In this document: in pieces, positions 7,650 to 16,832 of the stretch
How positions within the stretch are numbered: the stretch's first letter is position 1
Layout: the number at the start of each line of letters is the position of its first letter
Assembly (NCBI GenBank): GCA_910575255.1
Contig: CAJTEM010000036.1
Location: 1 to 47,684, forward strand
DNA length: 47,684 nt
Origin: Lachnospiraceae bacterium
GTDB taxonomy: Bacteria; Bacillota; Clostridia; Lachnospirales; Lachnospiraceae
Direction: 5' to 3'
The notes under the pieces: model-generated
Databases searched by the model: none
Told to the model about the DNA's origin: nothing
What the model saw: only the letters and a program-made list of their open reading frames with translations
Made by a program: the position numbers and the translations under genes

Positions 7650-10559
7650 TCAGACGTCATCCTCTTTCGCGATGACTGCCTTCAGACGGGCAATCTCCCT
7701 GGGATAATAGTCTGTCACGGAATACTCACCAGCACGTTCCATCCACTCCAGAGCCTTCTTGGGATTGCCTCGTCTCTCTTCTATCTTTGCCAGATCCTCC
7801 AATGCTTCAAAGCAAATGGGGGCATTACAGGTAAATACCAGATTCTGCAAGGATATCGCATGCCTGACCATCTCCTCTGCCTCATCCAGACGTCCCAGAT
7901 GAATCAGTACGTCTGCGATACCCTCATAGCTGCAGCAGTCCGTAGGATCCTTTTTAAGCTCCCTCTGATAAGACTTCAGGGAACGCTCATAGCACTCCTC
8001 TGCCTTCTGCTTTTGCCCTAACGCCTCGTAGACCTCTCCGAGCTTCATCCAGCCGTAAGTGCTCTCCGGCTCCAGCTCTACTGCCTTTTCCAGATACGGA
8101 AGCGCTGTCTCTTGCTGCTGCCTCTCATTGGCAAAATATTTACCGAACACCCGCCAGCTCCTGGCATCCCTGGGATTATAGTCAATTGCCTTCTGATAGG
8201 CTTCTTCTGCCCTTGCATACTCCTTTGCACTTTCCCAGCAGTGGGCAATCTCCCGATAAGCCGAGGCCGTCTGGGACGGTTTCACCTCCATATAGCGGCC
8301 AAGGCAGCAGACCGCCTCCTCGTATTTCTTATGCCGGCGCAGCACAATCGCCCGAATCCAGAGAAGACTCCCGTCATCCGGAAGCTTGGCCAGACCCTGG
8401 CGAAGATATTCCAGAGCCCGCTCATCCTGATGGGTACGTTTCATCAGACGGCACAGATCCCGAATCGCCTGGAAATTACCATTCTCCCAGCCCTTCTCAT
8501 AGGCCTGTGCCGCTTCCTCCCATTTTCCCTGATTCTGCAGCATATCACCAAGGCCGTCCCAGGCCACTCCGTTGGTCTCGTTCCGCTCCAGAGTCCTTCG
8601 AAACGCAGCCTCTGCTTCCTCATACCGATGAAGCCCCTCCAGTGCCCTGGCTACACGGTAATGGATATAATAGCTGTCCAGCCCTGTCTCCATCATCTCC
8701 TGATACAGCTCGATCTCTTCCTCATAACGCTTCAAATCATGCAGATACTGCCCCTTCATATACCGTCTGCTCGGAGTCACCCGTTCCGCAAGCGCCTTAT
8801 CAATCCAGACAAGTGCCTCTGCAGGACGATTCAGATCCGAACACAGGCCGGCGTATTCCTGACAGACAACCCCTGCGTCTCCGGTCTGTTTTGCCAGCTC
8901 CTTTAGTACCTCCTCAGCCTTCTCATTCTCCTCCAGTCCCCGCAGCGCTCTGGCGTAATAGTAACGAACCTGCGCAATCTGATAGTTCTGGCGAAAAAGC
9001 TCTTCTGCCGCCTCTCGTACTTCCTGGTAGCGTTCCAAATCCAGAAGGATCTCCAGCCGCAGATTAAAGGCATCCCGATGAAAGCCGAACTCCAGCGCCA
9101 GATTGCACAGCCGTTCCGCCTCCTCCAAAAGCCCCTCGTTCGACATGATCTCCGCCCGCCGGTAGAAGATCTCCGGATCCTCCGGAAATTCTTTCTCTGC
9201 CTGCTCATAGATTTCCAGCGCCCTCTGCGTGTCCCCGAACTGCCGGTATTCGTCAGCCAGATCTACGTAGAGCTGGAACGGCCGTTTCTCCGGCTCCAAA
9301 AGATCCCAGATCTCCTGACGGTAATTTGCCGCCAATTCATAATCCTCCGTCTCATGACAGCTTCCCGCCATCATAATCAGCCAGGACATCCGCTGCTCAT
9401 CGGTTGGCTCCTGATTCTCCAGAAGTTCCCGCACCTGCTCATAACGCTCTGCCTGCCAGCAGACATTCGCCAGCTGCCACCAGTCATCGAACTCCGGATC
9501 CTCCTCCATCTCGTCCGCCAAAGCTTCTGCCGTCTCCCGGATCTGATGATCGACAAATTCCCATCGCTCCTGGGAACAGCTCTGACAGCGCTGATAACAA
9601 CCGAGCGCTGCTGCCAGATCTCCCTGCCGATGCACATAATCCCCCATCAGCTGCCAGTAGCCGGGGAATTCCGGTTCCCGCTCCAGCAAAGATTTGATAA
9701 GCTCCTCCAGCTCTTCCTTGTCTGCATCAGACTCCTCATAATCCATAGCCGTCCGAACATACCAGTAGCGGGTATTTGAATTCTCCGGATCCTGCTCATA
9801 CAGCTTTCTCGCCAGCTCCCAGGCCTGTCTTTCATGTCCTCTCTGCATAGATTCATGGCGAATCTTCAGCACGGTAAGATCCGGGTGCTCCATTCCCATG
9901 GCATCCAGCTTTTCCATCGCTGACTCCACTGCTTCGCGATCCTTTTCCCCCAGCGCAGTCCGAAGTGAGAAAAACGCCTCGCAAAAACTGTCGTAATCAA
10001 ATCCCTCCCGGACTTCCAGAATATCATAGCGAAAAGAGTCCTCCTCCACAATCCGGTCGTAGAGGTAATCCACAAACCCTTCCGGAAAATGCTGATACAG
10101 ATCATCCTCATCCTCTTGCCAGCCGAATATTCGATCAAATACCTCAAAGCAGGAGTGCGGCAGATGGAAATGATTCATCAAAAATCCCAAAAGCGCCCAT
10201 CCGGCCTCTCTCTGACTCTCCATCTCCTGGCATACCGGCAACAACAGAAGCTTTTCCCATTCCTCCGGCTGAATCCGACGTCCGTATTCCCGATAAAGCG
10301 CTTCTGTCTGTTTCAAAAAATCCTGGATTTCCTCTCTGCCCAGCATCTCACTCCGGACAAGCCCTGAGGCAACGCCTGCCTCCTTTTCTGTTCTCAGCAG
10401 CCTTGCCTGCTTCAGTGCCTCCTCCATGGCACCACGAAGCTGCCGGAATCCTTCCGGATCTTCCTCCGGATGATGTTCGGGCAATTTTTCCAGATATGCC
10501 CGTTTCACTTCTCCCTCATCCTCCGTAGGCCCAATTCCTAATATTCCCCAGCAATCCAT
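7650..10559 (-). CDS. J-domain-like and tetratricopeptide repeat protein
   Basis: Large cytoplasmic repeat protein, 969 residues from the chosen start. Residues 1-50 resemble a J-domain (WGILGI, then VKRAYLEKLPEHHPEEDPEG), but the usual HPD is replaced by HPE, so DnaK stimulation is uncertain. The rest is TPR units (repeated W..A, Y..A..AY and P-spaced helices), for example EEAAQAYEKGWENG and ARAEEAYQKAIDYNPRD, a scaffold for protein binding. The ATG at 10559 has GGAGGAGGAAAG before it. An upstream in-frame start would overlap ecfT by over 120 bases and lacks a ribosome site. It sits between ecfT and truA. No signal or membrane segment is seen. Confidence 0.8.
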   Translation of the reverse strand: MDCWGILGIGPTEDEGEVKRAYLEKLPEHHPEEDPEGFRQLRGAMEEALKQARLLRTEKEAGVASGLVRSEMLGREEIQDFLKQTEALYREYGRRIQPEEWEKLLLLPVCQEMESQREAGWALLGFLMNHFHLPHSCFEVFDRIFGWQEDEDDLYQHFPEGFVDYLYDRIVEEDSFRYDILEVREGFDYDSFCEAFFSLRTALGEKDREAVESAMEKLDAMGMEHPDLTVLKIRHESMQRGHERQAWELARKLYEQDPENSNTRYWYVRTAMDYEESDADKEELEELIKSLLEREPEFPGYWQLMGDYVHRQGDLAAALGCYQRCQSCSQERWEFVDHQIRETAEALADEMEEDPEFDDWWQLANVCWQAERYEQVRELLENQEPTDEQRMSWLIMMAGSCHETEDYELAANYRQEIWDLLEPEKRPFQLYVDLADEYRQFGDTQRALEIYEQAEKEFPEDPEIFYRRAEIMSNEGLLEEAERLCNLALEFGFHRDAFNLRLEILLDLERYQEVREAAEELFRQNYQIAQVRYYYARALRGLEENEKAEEVLKELAKQTGDAGVVCQEYAGLCSDLNRPAEALVWIDKALAERVTPSRRYMKGQYLHDLKRYEEEIELYQEMMETGLDSYYIHYRVARALEGLHRYEEAEAAFRRTLERNETNGVAWDGLGDMLQNQGKWEEAAQAYEKGWENGNFQAIRDLCRLMKRTHQDERALEYLRQGLAKLPDDGSLLWIRAIVLRRHKKYEEAVCCLGRYMEVKPSQTASAYREIAHCWESAKEYARAEEAYQKAIDYNPRDARSWRVFGKYFANERQQQETALPYLEKAVELEPESTYGWMKLGEVYEALGQKQKAEECYERSLKSYQRELKKDPTDCCSYEGIADVLIHLGRLDEAEEMVRHAISLQNLVFTCNAPICFEALEDLAKIEERRGNPKKALEWMERAGEYSVTDYYPREIARLKAVIAKEDDV

Positions 10560-10582
10560 CCTTTCCTCCTCCTTCTCTCCCT

Positions 10583-11383
10583 TTATGAGAAATGCCTCAG
10601 CAAAACGATTGCCAGAAGATACCCTGCATACACCAGGTATCCCATAGTATCCCGGCGATGATAGCATAGCGGCTTCATCTTCGTCCGTCCCTCCCCGCCA
10701 TGATAGCATCTCGCCTCCATCGCCATAGCCAGATCCGTGGCACGGCGAAATGCTGAAATAAACAGCGGCACCAGCAGCGGCACCATGCTTTTGGCCTTCT
10801 GAATCAGATTGCCGCTTTCAAAGTCTGCTCCCCGCGCCATCTGTGCCTTCATGATCTTGTCAGTCTCTTCCACCAGAATCGGAATAAAACGCAGAGCAAT
10901 CGACATCATCATCGACACCTCATGTACCGGCACTCCCACACGGTTTAAAAATCCCATGCTCTTTTCCAGTCCGTCTGTCAGTTCATTCGGCGTTGTGGTC
11001 AATGTCATCACGGAAGAACCAATCACCAGATAGATCAGACGCAGTGCCATAAAACCTGCCAGGCGCAGCCCCTCCCAGGTCATCCGCAGAAAGCCGATCC
11101 GGAACACCTCAGTCCCCGGAGTCAGAAACAGATTAAAGCTGACACTGATCAGAAGCAGAAACAGGATTGCTCTCAGCCCCCGGATCATAAAGGAAAACGG
11201 GACCTTCGACAGGCGAATCACCAATACCAGAAATACTGTCGCCACCCCATAGGCAGCCAGACTGTTCGCCAAAAACAGGGACACAATAAATACCATGGTA
11301 CCAAACAACTTGGTTCGCGGGTCCATCCTGTGAAGCACGGAATCCACCGGATAGTACTGTCCCAATGTAATCTCTCGTATCAT
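10583..11383 (-). CDS. ecfT: Energy-coupling factor transporter transmembrane protein EcfT
   Basis: Membrane component of group II ECF vitamin/metal importers, linking interchangeable S-components to the EcfA ATPases. The 266-residue chain opens with ITLGQYYPVDSVLHRMDPRTK, has several hydrophobic segments, and carries the two Ala-Arg-Gly-type coupling helices (AQMARGADFES and AMAMEARCYHG) that dock on the ATPases. It overlaps ecfA2 by four bases (ATGA-type coupling), in the conserved order ecfA1-ecfA2-ecfT. No S-component gene is present here, as expected for the group II type. Confidence 0.95.
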   Translation of the reverse strand: MIREITLGQYYPVDSVLHRMDPRTKLFGTMVFIVSLFLANSLAAYGVATVFLVLVIRLSKVPFSFMIRGLRAILFLLLISVSFNLFLTPGTEVFRIGFLRMTWEGLRLAGFMALRLIYLVIGSSVMTLTTTPNELTDGLEKSMGFLNRVGVPVHEVSMMMSIALRFIPILVEETDKIMKAQMARGADFESGNLIQKAKSMVPLLVPLFISAFRRATDLAMAMEARCYHGGEGRTKMKPLCYHRRDTMGYLVYAGYLLAIVLLRHFS

Positions 11384-12243
11384 GCTCTGCCATCCGCCTT
11401 TCTCAGCAATCTAAGAATCGCTGTCTTTGCCTCTTCTACCGTAGTGATATCATCCTCCAGGGCAATTCCCTTCTCCTTAAGACTCCTCACCACATAGGTA
11501 ATCTGCGGCGCAGCCAGCCCAATCCTTTCCAGCTCCTGATAATGCCGGAATACTTCCTTCGGCGGCGCATCAAACAACTTCTCACCATGACTCATAACCA
11601 GAATCCGATCCGCATAGCGGGCAATGTCTTCCATGCTGTGAGAGACCAGAATAATCGTCATCCCCTTTTCCTCATGCAGGGCAGAGATTTCGTCAAGAAT
11701 CTCATCCCTCCCCCGCGGATCCAACCCGGCCGTCGGTTCGTCCAGAATCAGTACCTCCGGCTGCATGGCCAGCACGCCTGCGATTGCCACCCGCCGTTTC
11801 TGACCACCTGACAGTTCAAACGGTGACTGCGTCCAGAGCCTCTCATCCAGCCCTACCTGGATCAGCGCCTCCCGGGCACGCTGTTCTGTCACTTCATTAG
11901 AAAGTCCCTGATTCTTCGGCCCGAAACAGACATCGGAAAATACATCCACCTCAAAAAGCTGATGCTCCGGGTACTGAAACACCAGTCCCACGTGGCTGCG
12001 CAACGCCTTTTTATCATATCCCTCCTGATCGATATCCTCTCCATTATAATAGATCTTTCCACTGCTGGCCCGAAGCAGACCGTTCAGATGCTGGATCAGC
12101 GTGGATTTACCGGATCCGGTATGACCGATCAGTCCGATAAACTGTCCATCCTCAATCTCAAAGCTTACATCTTTAAGCGCATACTGCTCAAAGGCTGTCC
12201 CTTCTCCATACAGATAGTTAATATGTTCTGCCCTGATTGACAT
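11380..12243 (-). CDS. ecfA2: Energy-coupling factor ATPase EcfA2
   Basis: One half of the ECF ATPase heterodimer. The 287 residues contain Walker A GHTGSGKST (40-48), Q-loop FQYPEHQLFE, signature LSGGQKRRVAIAG, Walker B VLILDEPTAGLDP and switch His in LVSHSMED. The FQYPEHQLFE motif and the order in the operon favour EcfA2. It starts 30 bases after ecfA1 ends and overlaps ecfT by four bases. Confidence 0.93.
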   Translation of the reverse strand: MSIRAEHINYLYGEGTAFEQYALKDVSFEIEDGQFIGLIGHTGSGKSTLIQHLNGLLRASSGKIYYNGEDIDQEGYDKKALRSHVGLVFQYPEHQLFEVDVFSDVCFGPKNQGLSNEVTEQRAREALIQVGLDERLWTQSPFELSGGQKRRVAIAGVLAMQPEVLILDEPTAGLDPRGRDEILDEISALHEEKGMTIILVSHSMEDIARYADRILVMSHGEKLFDAPPKEVFRHYQELERIGLAAPQITYVVRSLKEKGIALEDDITTVEEAKTAILRLLRKADGRA

Positions 12244-12273
12244 GTTCCTTCATCCTCCTGCAAACTGCGCTCT

Positions 12274-13143
12274 CTAAAGAGCATTGGCTTTCCGAAAAAT
12301 CGGCAGCAAATGCTCTGTCAGCTCCTCAATCGTCAGAATACCTTCCGGCAGATCAACTCCTGCCTGCTTCAGCTCATATGCCAGCTCCGTCACCTGCGGC
12401 ACATCCAGACGGTAACTTTTTAACTCCTTCACACGCGAGAAGATCTCACGCGGCGTCCCATCCATCACCAGACGCCCGTCATCCATCACAATCACCCGGT
12501 CAGCCTCAATCACCTCTTCCATGTAGTGGGTGATCAGAAGCACGGTGATTCCTTCTTTCTGATTCAGTTCATGAACCGTGCGGATCACTTCTCTCCGCCC
12601 GTTCGGATCCAGCATGGCCGTCGGCTCGTCCAGAATAATGCACTGCGGCCTCATAGCCATCACTCCGGCAATTGCCACCCGCTGTTTCTGTCCTCCTGAA
12701 AGCTTGTTAGGAGATTTCATGCGATAGGCAGTCATTCCTACTGCCTCCAGGCTCTCGTCCACCCTCTGCCAGATCTCATCCGTAGGCACTCCCAGATTCT
12801 CCGGGCCAAACCCTACATCCTCCTCTACGATATTGCCAATGATCTGATTGTCCGGATTCTGAAAAACCATACCTGCCGTCTTTCGGATATCCCAGATATG
12901 GCTTTCATCCGTTGTCTTCATTCCGGAGATCCACACGGTTCCCTCTGTCGGCAGCAAAATTCCGTTGATCTGCTTGGCAAAGGTAGACTTTCCGGAACCG
13001 TTATGCCCTAAAATTGCCACAAAGTCTCCGGCTTTTATATCCAGATCCAGGCCGTCAATGGCCCGGCTCACTTCTTCTACGTGATCGTCCTCATCTCTGC
13101 GGATATAATCATAGATCAGCCTGGATGCCCTAATAATTCCCAT
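12274..13143 (-). CDS. ecfA1: Energy-coupling factor ATPase EcfA1
   Basis: The other half of the ECF ATPase heterodimer, 289 residues from the chosen ATG. Walker [10 protein letters not shown] lies at 46-54. [20 protein letters not shown] is the EcfA1-type Q-loop, followed by signature [13 protein letters not shown], Walker [14 protein letters not shown] and [10 protein letters not shown] chose the ATG at 13143 because homology begins with MGIIRASRL; an upstream in-frame ATG at 13233 would overlap the promoter. It is the first gene of a cluster running through ecfA2, ecfT, the TPR protein and truA. Confidence 0.93.
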   Translation of the reverse strand: MGIIRASRLIYDYIRRDEDDHVEEVSRAIDGLDLDIKAGDFVAILGHNGSGKSTFAKQINGILLPTEGTVWISGMKTTDESHIWDIRKTAGMVFQNPDNQIIGNIVEEDVGFGPENLGVPTDEIWQRVDESLEAVGMTAYRMKSPNKLSGGQKQRVAIAGVMAMRPQCIILDEPTAMLDPNGRREVIRTVHELNQKEGITVLLITHYMEEVIEADRVIVMDDGRLVMDGTPREIFSRVKELKSYRLDVPQVTELAYELKQAGVDLPEGILTIEELTEHLLPIFRKANAL

Positions 13144-13204
13144 TGTCTCTATCCGCTCCCTTCCTGGTTTTGCGCCTTGCCTGTTTTGGCTTATTCGTTT
13201 TTCA

Positions 13205-13233
13205 ATTTTACGCGATATCCAGAGTAGCGTCAA
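13205..13233 (-). promoter_or_regulatory. Promoter of the ecfA1-ecfA2-ecfT cluster
   Basis: The minus strand reads TTGACG, a 17-base spacer and TAAAAT, a good sigma-A promoter about 60 bases before the ecfA1 start. It indicates that this cluster is transcribed separately from genes further right. Confidence 0.7.
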
Positions 13234-13310
13234 GTGTTTCGCTGAAAATATGTGGTTTCGGCAGAAAGAAAAAGTAACCGTGCAAGTGTTATCTGAACTG
13301 TTGCAGAAAA

Positions 13311-13330
13311 GGGACTGCCACAGCAGTCCC
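13311..13330 (-). terminator. Terminator of the wall-binding protein gene
   Basis: GGGACTGC and GCAGTCCC form a perfect 8-base stem with a CACA loop. On the minus strand it is followed by a short T-rich stretch (CCCTTTTC). It lies 36 bases past the stop of the gene at 13366. Confidence 0.75.
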
Positions 13331-13365
13331 CTCTTCGATCCGTCATTCTGACAGATGACCCATCT

Positions 13366-14595
13366 TTATCTTCTCCAAATCCCGTCTTCATCTACATAAA
13401 AGGTATCAATCCAGGTGTTCACGGCCTTATTGCCCTCTCCCGGGTAGAAATAATACCAGCTTCCGTCTACCTGATTCCATCCTTCCACCATGATCCCCTC
13501 TCCGTTAAAGTAATAAAGCTTGCCATTGACATTGGCCCAGCTATTCTGGAACATGGCTCCTTCATAGGCGTCCGGGGTGGGATTGAAATAGTACCAGCGG
13601 CCAGCTGACTGCAGCCAGCCCACCTGCATCTCCCCGCTCTCTGTCAGAAAATAGGTATGATTGCCCTTCTTCTGCCAACCCCGGAGCATCTTTCCGTCAC
13701 TTTGGAACAGATACCATTTATCATTGACTTTCAACCAGGAATCCTTCTGATAAGTCCCATCCGGATAATAGTAATACCAGTAATCGTTCAGATGCTGCCA
13801 GCCAGCCCTGGTATTCCCTGTGGGTGAACTGCTGACATTATCCGTTCTTCCGGAACCGTCTGACACATCCTCCTTGGCGATGTAAAGCTCGTCGGATTCT
13901 GTCCAGTCACTTTTCTTTCCATAGCTCTCATCCTTGCTGCTTTTTGCAATCGTCCTGACCCGGAAGGAATAGGTTCCCTCAACCGTCATGTAAGGATAGA
14001 AGTTATAGCTGGTGGCAGTTGTCTCCACGGTGTGTACCTTGGAGCTTCCCCTGCGCAGCACCACCTCATATTTGCCGGTATCGCCGCTGTCTGGTTTCTC
14101 CCAGCGGGCTGTCCCCCTGGCATTATCCTTCCAGTAGGCCTCCTCCGGTGCTGAAAAATCACCTTTGACCGCATTCACCCGCAACCGCACTACCAGCGTG
14201 TCTGCATCCTCTCTCTTTGCACTGACAAAGCTGCCGGACTTCACTGTCACATTGCTGGAACGGTAGCTTCCTTTAAAATAATAATCTGCCCCGGCTGTCA
14301 GCCAGACCCTCATCTCCGGCTGATCCCCAACCTTCATCTCCTTTGAAGTGGAGGTCACCCACTCGGCCCGATCAATCGTATATTTATCTGTGGAGCAGGA
14401 AATGGAAACATCACCTTCCTCTGCCGAAGTACTCTCTGTCCCGATATCTGGCAGGGTGTCTCCCGGCTCCAGCTTGGAGCTGACCCGTATGGTCACACTG
14501 GAAACCACATGCTCCGCCGCTGCCACTGTCATCATCCCGGCTGCTGCCAGAGCTGCCGTCAATAGTCCCGTCCATAACCATCTTCTGCTTCTCAT
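13366..14595 (-). CDS. Secreted protein with choline-binding-type wall repeats
   Basis: Exported surface protein, 409 residues. Residues 1-27 form a signal peptide (RRWLWTGLLTAALAAAGMM, then VAAAEH). The middle region resembles beta-sandwich or fibronectin-like modules (SSVTIRVSSKLEPGDTLPD, and TSYNFYPYMTVEGTYSFRVR). From about residue 260 there are at least five ~20-residue aromatic repeats of the CW_binding_1 type (GWQHLNDYWYYYYPDG, GWLQSAGRWYYFNP, GWNQVDGSWYYFYPG), which attach proteins to the cell wall. No enzyme domain is seen. The ATG at 14595 follows AGAGGGACAATT. A near-consensus promoter lies upstream, and three 8-base CCATCTTT units lie in the leader. Confidence 0.85.
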   Translation of the reverse strand: MRSRRWLWTGLLTAALAAAGMMTVAAAEHVVSSVTIRVSSKLEPGDTLPDIGTESTSAEEGDVSISCSTDKYTIDRAEWVTSTSKEMKVGDQPEMRVWLTAGADYYFKGSYRSSNVTVKSGSFVSAKREDADTLVVRLRVNAVKGDFSAPEEAYWKDNARGTARWEKPDSGDTGKYEVVLRRGSSKVHTVETTATSYNFYPYMTVEGTYSFRVRTIAKSSKDESYGKKSDWTESDELYIAKEDVSDGSGRTDNVSSSPTGNTRAGWQHLNDYWYYYYPDGTYQKDSWLKVNDKWYLFQSDGKMLRGWQKKGNHTYFLTESGEMQVGWLQSAGRWYYFNPTPDAYEGAMFQNSWANVNGKLYYFNGEGIMVEGWNQVDGSWYYFYPGEGNKAVNTWIDTFYVDEDGIWRR

Positions 14596-14662
14596 AATTG
14601 TCCCTCTTTCCATCTTTCCATCTTTCCATCTTTCCGATCAATCCATCTCCTATCTGTCTTTC

Positions 14663-14691
14663 ATTATAAACTATGGAAATCCTATGGTCAA
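14663..14691 (-). promoter_or_regulatory. Promoter of the wall-binding protein gene
   Basis: The minus strand reads TTGACC, a 17-base spacer and TATAAT, 68 bases before the start codon. Confidence 0.75.
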
Positions 14692-15098
14692 CTTACGATA
14701 TTCTTACTAAAAAAACAGAAAATTGTTACGATTTTTAAACAACAAGCCGCCTCAAAGTTGCAGCTTTTTCTATCCTATAATCGCAATGAATATATCAGAA
14801 TGCCAAATACAGAAATGATCGGAGGTGGTGAGAACGAAATCTCTGCGCCATGTATGATTACGTTCTTCTCTGCCAGGTTCAGTTTCATTCCTGCAAAATT
14901 ATGGACCATGGCTCTTTTGAGGAGACAAAAAACACCTCCGGAACGCTATCTTTTTCCATCAATATACAATGCACAGCGATTTATCTGTGATAATCAGTAA
15001 TTGTTTTTACTTATTTTTAACTTTTCAAATGTCCGTTATTAACCTCATTGTCAAACTTTTGTGCCCTCTCGCCGGCAATCAATGCTGCGTCAGCAGCC
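14692..15098. other. Stretch without a recognisable gene
   Basis: About 400 bases with only short open frames and no ribosome site, promoter or family match that I can support. A minus-strand frame around 14760-14910 (segment KLNLAEKNVIIHGAE) might be a coding relic, but I cannot assign it. Confidence 0.4.
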
Positions 15099-15320
15099 CT
15101 ACCTGATCAATACCTCTTTTTCTAATTCTTCCTCCAGGACGGGATACTCATAGTCATAAACCAGGCATCCCCGCAGTACATGATAAATAGCACCTTGAAT
15201 TTGATGCTCCTTTATCATTTATTTGCAGTTTCCTCTATGGTCAGAGCGGCTTTTGCCCTTTGCACGGTGTAATCCATATGAGCCGCAATATGCAAACCTA
15301 AGTCCTGAAGTATGTGCAGA
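15099..15320 (-). pseudogene. Remnant resembling a 2-hydroxyacyl-CoA dehydratase/activase-related protein
   Basis: Two short minus-strand frames look like parts of one decayed gene. One (15099-15218) contains QIQGAIYHVLRGCLVYDYEY followed by PVLEEELEKEVLIR and a stop, resembling the cysteine-containing C-terminal region of 2-hydroxyacyl-CoA dehydratase-type subunits. The other, just upstream, reads LHILQDLGLHIAAHMDYTVQ and ends in TGA. Neither has a complete domain. The match is from memory of the family pattern and is uncertain. Confidence 0.4.
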
Positions 15321-15340
15321 AAGAGCCTCCTAAAAAAAGT

Positions 15341-15378
15341 CCTGCCTATATACTGCCCAAGCAGGTATTATAGGCAGG
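15341..15378 (-). terminator. Terminator behind the aldo/keto reductase remnant
   Basis: CCTGCCTATA and TATAGGCAGG pair perfectly, with an inner TACTGC/GCAGGTA stem. On the minus strand the stem is followed by ACTTTTTTT, a classical rho-independent terminator. It starts seven bases after the pseudogene stop. Confidence 0.8.
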
Positions 15379-15384
15379 ATGCTG

Positions 15385-15604
15385 TTAATACCAATCATGC
15401 TTTTCGCTGCGGTCAAGGGCATTGATCTGCTCCATTTCCGTATCCGTCAACGCAAAGCCATATAACTCTGTGTTCTCTTTGATATGATCGGGATAGAGCG
15501 GACTTCACAGAATCTATGCAGGTTTCCCCATGGAGTCTATAAGTTCCCAATCCGTTAATGGGCATTTCATAGCCACTGTTGAGGGTAACGGTTTTCGTTT
15601 TCAT
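15385..15604 (-). pseudogene. Aldo/keto reductase with large internal deletion
   Basis: The N-terminal ~34 residues of an aldo/keto reductase (TVTLNSGYEMPINGLGTYRL, after GGAGGTATAAAC and ATG) run straight into its last ~35 residues in another frame (HIKENTELYGFALTDTEMEQ, then INALDRSEKHDWY and stop). About 200 residues, including the catalytic Tyr/Lys/His and most of the NADPH site, are missing, and the junction shifts the frame so the product would stop early. The original terminator is still present. It lies head to head with a LysR fragment, a common pairing for such reductases. Confidence 0.8.
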
Positions 15605-15778
15605 GTTTATACCTCCATTTCATTTTTTGCGGAAGCAGCCGGAAAATTGAAAGAAAAATATCCGCTTCTTCGCTACCACATTTATAGCGGTGATGCTGAA
15701 ATTGTTACGGAGAAGCTGGATAAAGGTTTGATTGATTTATCCGCGATACATGGGTGCTTTACGAGGATTTCGGTATAA
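15605..15778 (+). pseudogene. LysR-type regulator fragment
   Basis: The frame reads FFAEAAGKLKEKYPLLRYHI, then YSGDAEIVTEKLDKGLID, a good match to the start of the effector-binding domain of LysR regulators. The DNA-binding helix-turn-helix upstream and everything after about 45 residues are gone. It diverges from the broken aldo/keto reductase, so one deletion event may have removed most of a regulator-enzyme pair. Confidence 0.7.
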
Positions 15779-15919
15779 CATAAGTTTCGGCATAACCTAC
15801 GATATGCTTCAGCTATATCTATTCCAGGCCGTAATAAAAATACCATAGAGCCAACTGAAGCAAGACAGTTTGCAAAGATACTTTAAAGGAGCGGCTTTGA
15901 ATAGCGCGCTGCATTTCAA

Positions 15920-16822
15920 TTATTTTTTTCGGTACTCCCTTGGCAGAACCTGATAAAAAGATTTAAAAGTTGCAGTAAATTTACTCTGACTATCATAGCC
16001 AACAGCCTGTGCTATTTCGGCTATGGTCATATCTGTTTCTTTCAGCATCTTTGCTGCCTGCCCCATGCGGTGTTCTTTGATGTGTGCGGCAAGGGAAGTC
16101 CCGTAAACCGACTTAAAAGCATTTTTTAAGGTTGTCGGATTGATAAGATACTGTCTGGAAAGTTCCTCTATGGTAATCCTTTGTTCCATCTGCTGCAAAA
16201 GCTGGTCATGGATTTTGTGGATGTTTTCTATCAGTTCCGATCGGTATTCAGTCAGTTTGTTTTGAGGAATAAACGCTATTTTAGAAAGATAAAGCAATAA
16301 TTCCAAAACCTTAATTCTTTGGTATGGTAATTTAAGCATTTCCGGCTGGTTATAAAATGCAGAAAAAACAGTTTCTGTCTGTTCGTTTCCGGCGAGAAAA
16401 ACCGGACGGTCATTCTGACAGAATTTTTCCGGCAGTATCGTTTCAAGAATACTGCTGTTCTTTAATGGTTCAGGAGGATTGCCGGCGGCTTCCTGTAAAT
16501 CAATACAGACGGTAAGCCCCTGATAGATACCATTTGGAAAACGAATCACGGAATCCGTACAGGCTTTCATGGTGTGCAGGGAAAAATCACCCGGATTCAG
16601 ATAAATACGGTTCCCGTTTTTCATTTCCCATACCATCTGCCCGGCTTTACAATAGTTAATCTGAATCATATGCGGCATGGCTTTATGCTGCACGGAAAGC
16701 GGATCGGATGATAAGGTCAGATAACACAATTCTATACCGGGATAAAGCGGAATGACTTCATTTACATTTGCCGGGTGAAGCCGTTCCATATCCTTTCGTA
16801 TTTTCAGCATTTCTTCATTCAT
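15920..16822 (-). CDS. AraC family transcriptional regulator
   Basis: DNA-binding regulator, 300 residues. The C-terminal ~100 residues hold two helix-turn-helix units: ITIEELSRQYLINPTTLKNA, and MTIAEIAQAVGYDSQSKFTA followed by TFKSFYQVLPREYRKK. The N-terminal part is a cupin-like sensor region (GIELCYLTLSSDPLSVQHKA). I chose the ATG at 16822 because TGTGAGG, overlapping the stop of the preceding arsR-like gene, lies eight bases before it; an upstream in-frame start lies inside that gene. It is transcribed with the ArsR gene and presumably acts on the metal locus or a linked target; its ligand is unknown. Confidence 0.88.
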   Translation of the reverse strand: MNEEMLKIRKDMERLHPANVNEVIPLYPGIELCYLTLSSDPLSVQHKAMPHMIQINYCKAGQMVWEMKNGNRIYLNPGDFSLHTMKACTDSVIRFPNGIYQGLTVCIDLQEAAGNPPEPLKNSSILETILPEKFCQNDRPVFLAGNEQTETVFSAFYNQPEMLKLPYQRIKVLELLLYLSKIAFIPQNKLTEYRSELIENIHKIHDQLLQQMEQRITIEELSRQYLINPTTLKNAFKSVYGTSLAAHIKEHRMGQAAKMLKETDMTIAEIAQAVGYDSQSKFTATFKSFYQVLPREYRKK

Positions 16823-16832
16823 AAGACAGACC

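Noticed and set aside
8112-9067. Two long plus-strand frames opposite the TPR gene
   Set aside because: They arise from the codon bias of the repeat protein on the other strand; their products are Pro/Ser-rich and without motifs.
10560-10709. N-terminal extension of the TPR protein
   Set aside because: It would overlap ecfT by 127 bases, has no ribosome site, and the J-domain-like homology starts at the later ATG.
14758-15000. An 80-codon plus-strand frame in the gap after the wall-binding protein gene
   Set aside because: No ribosome site, no recognisable product, and composition unlike the neighbouring genes.
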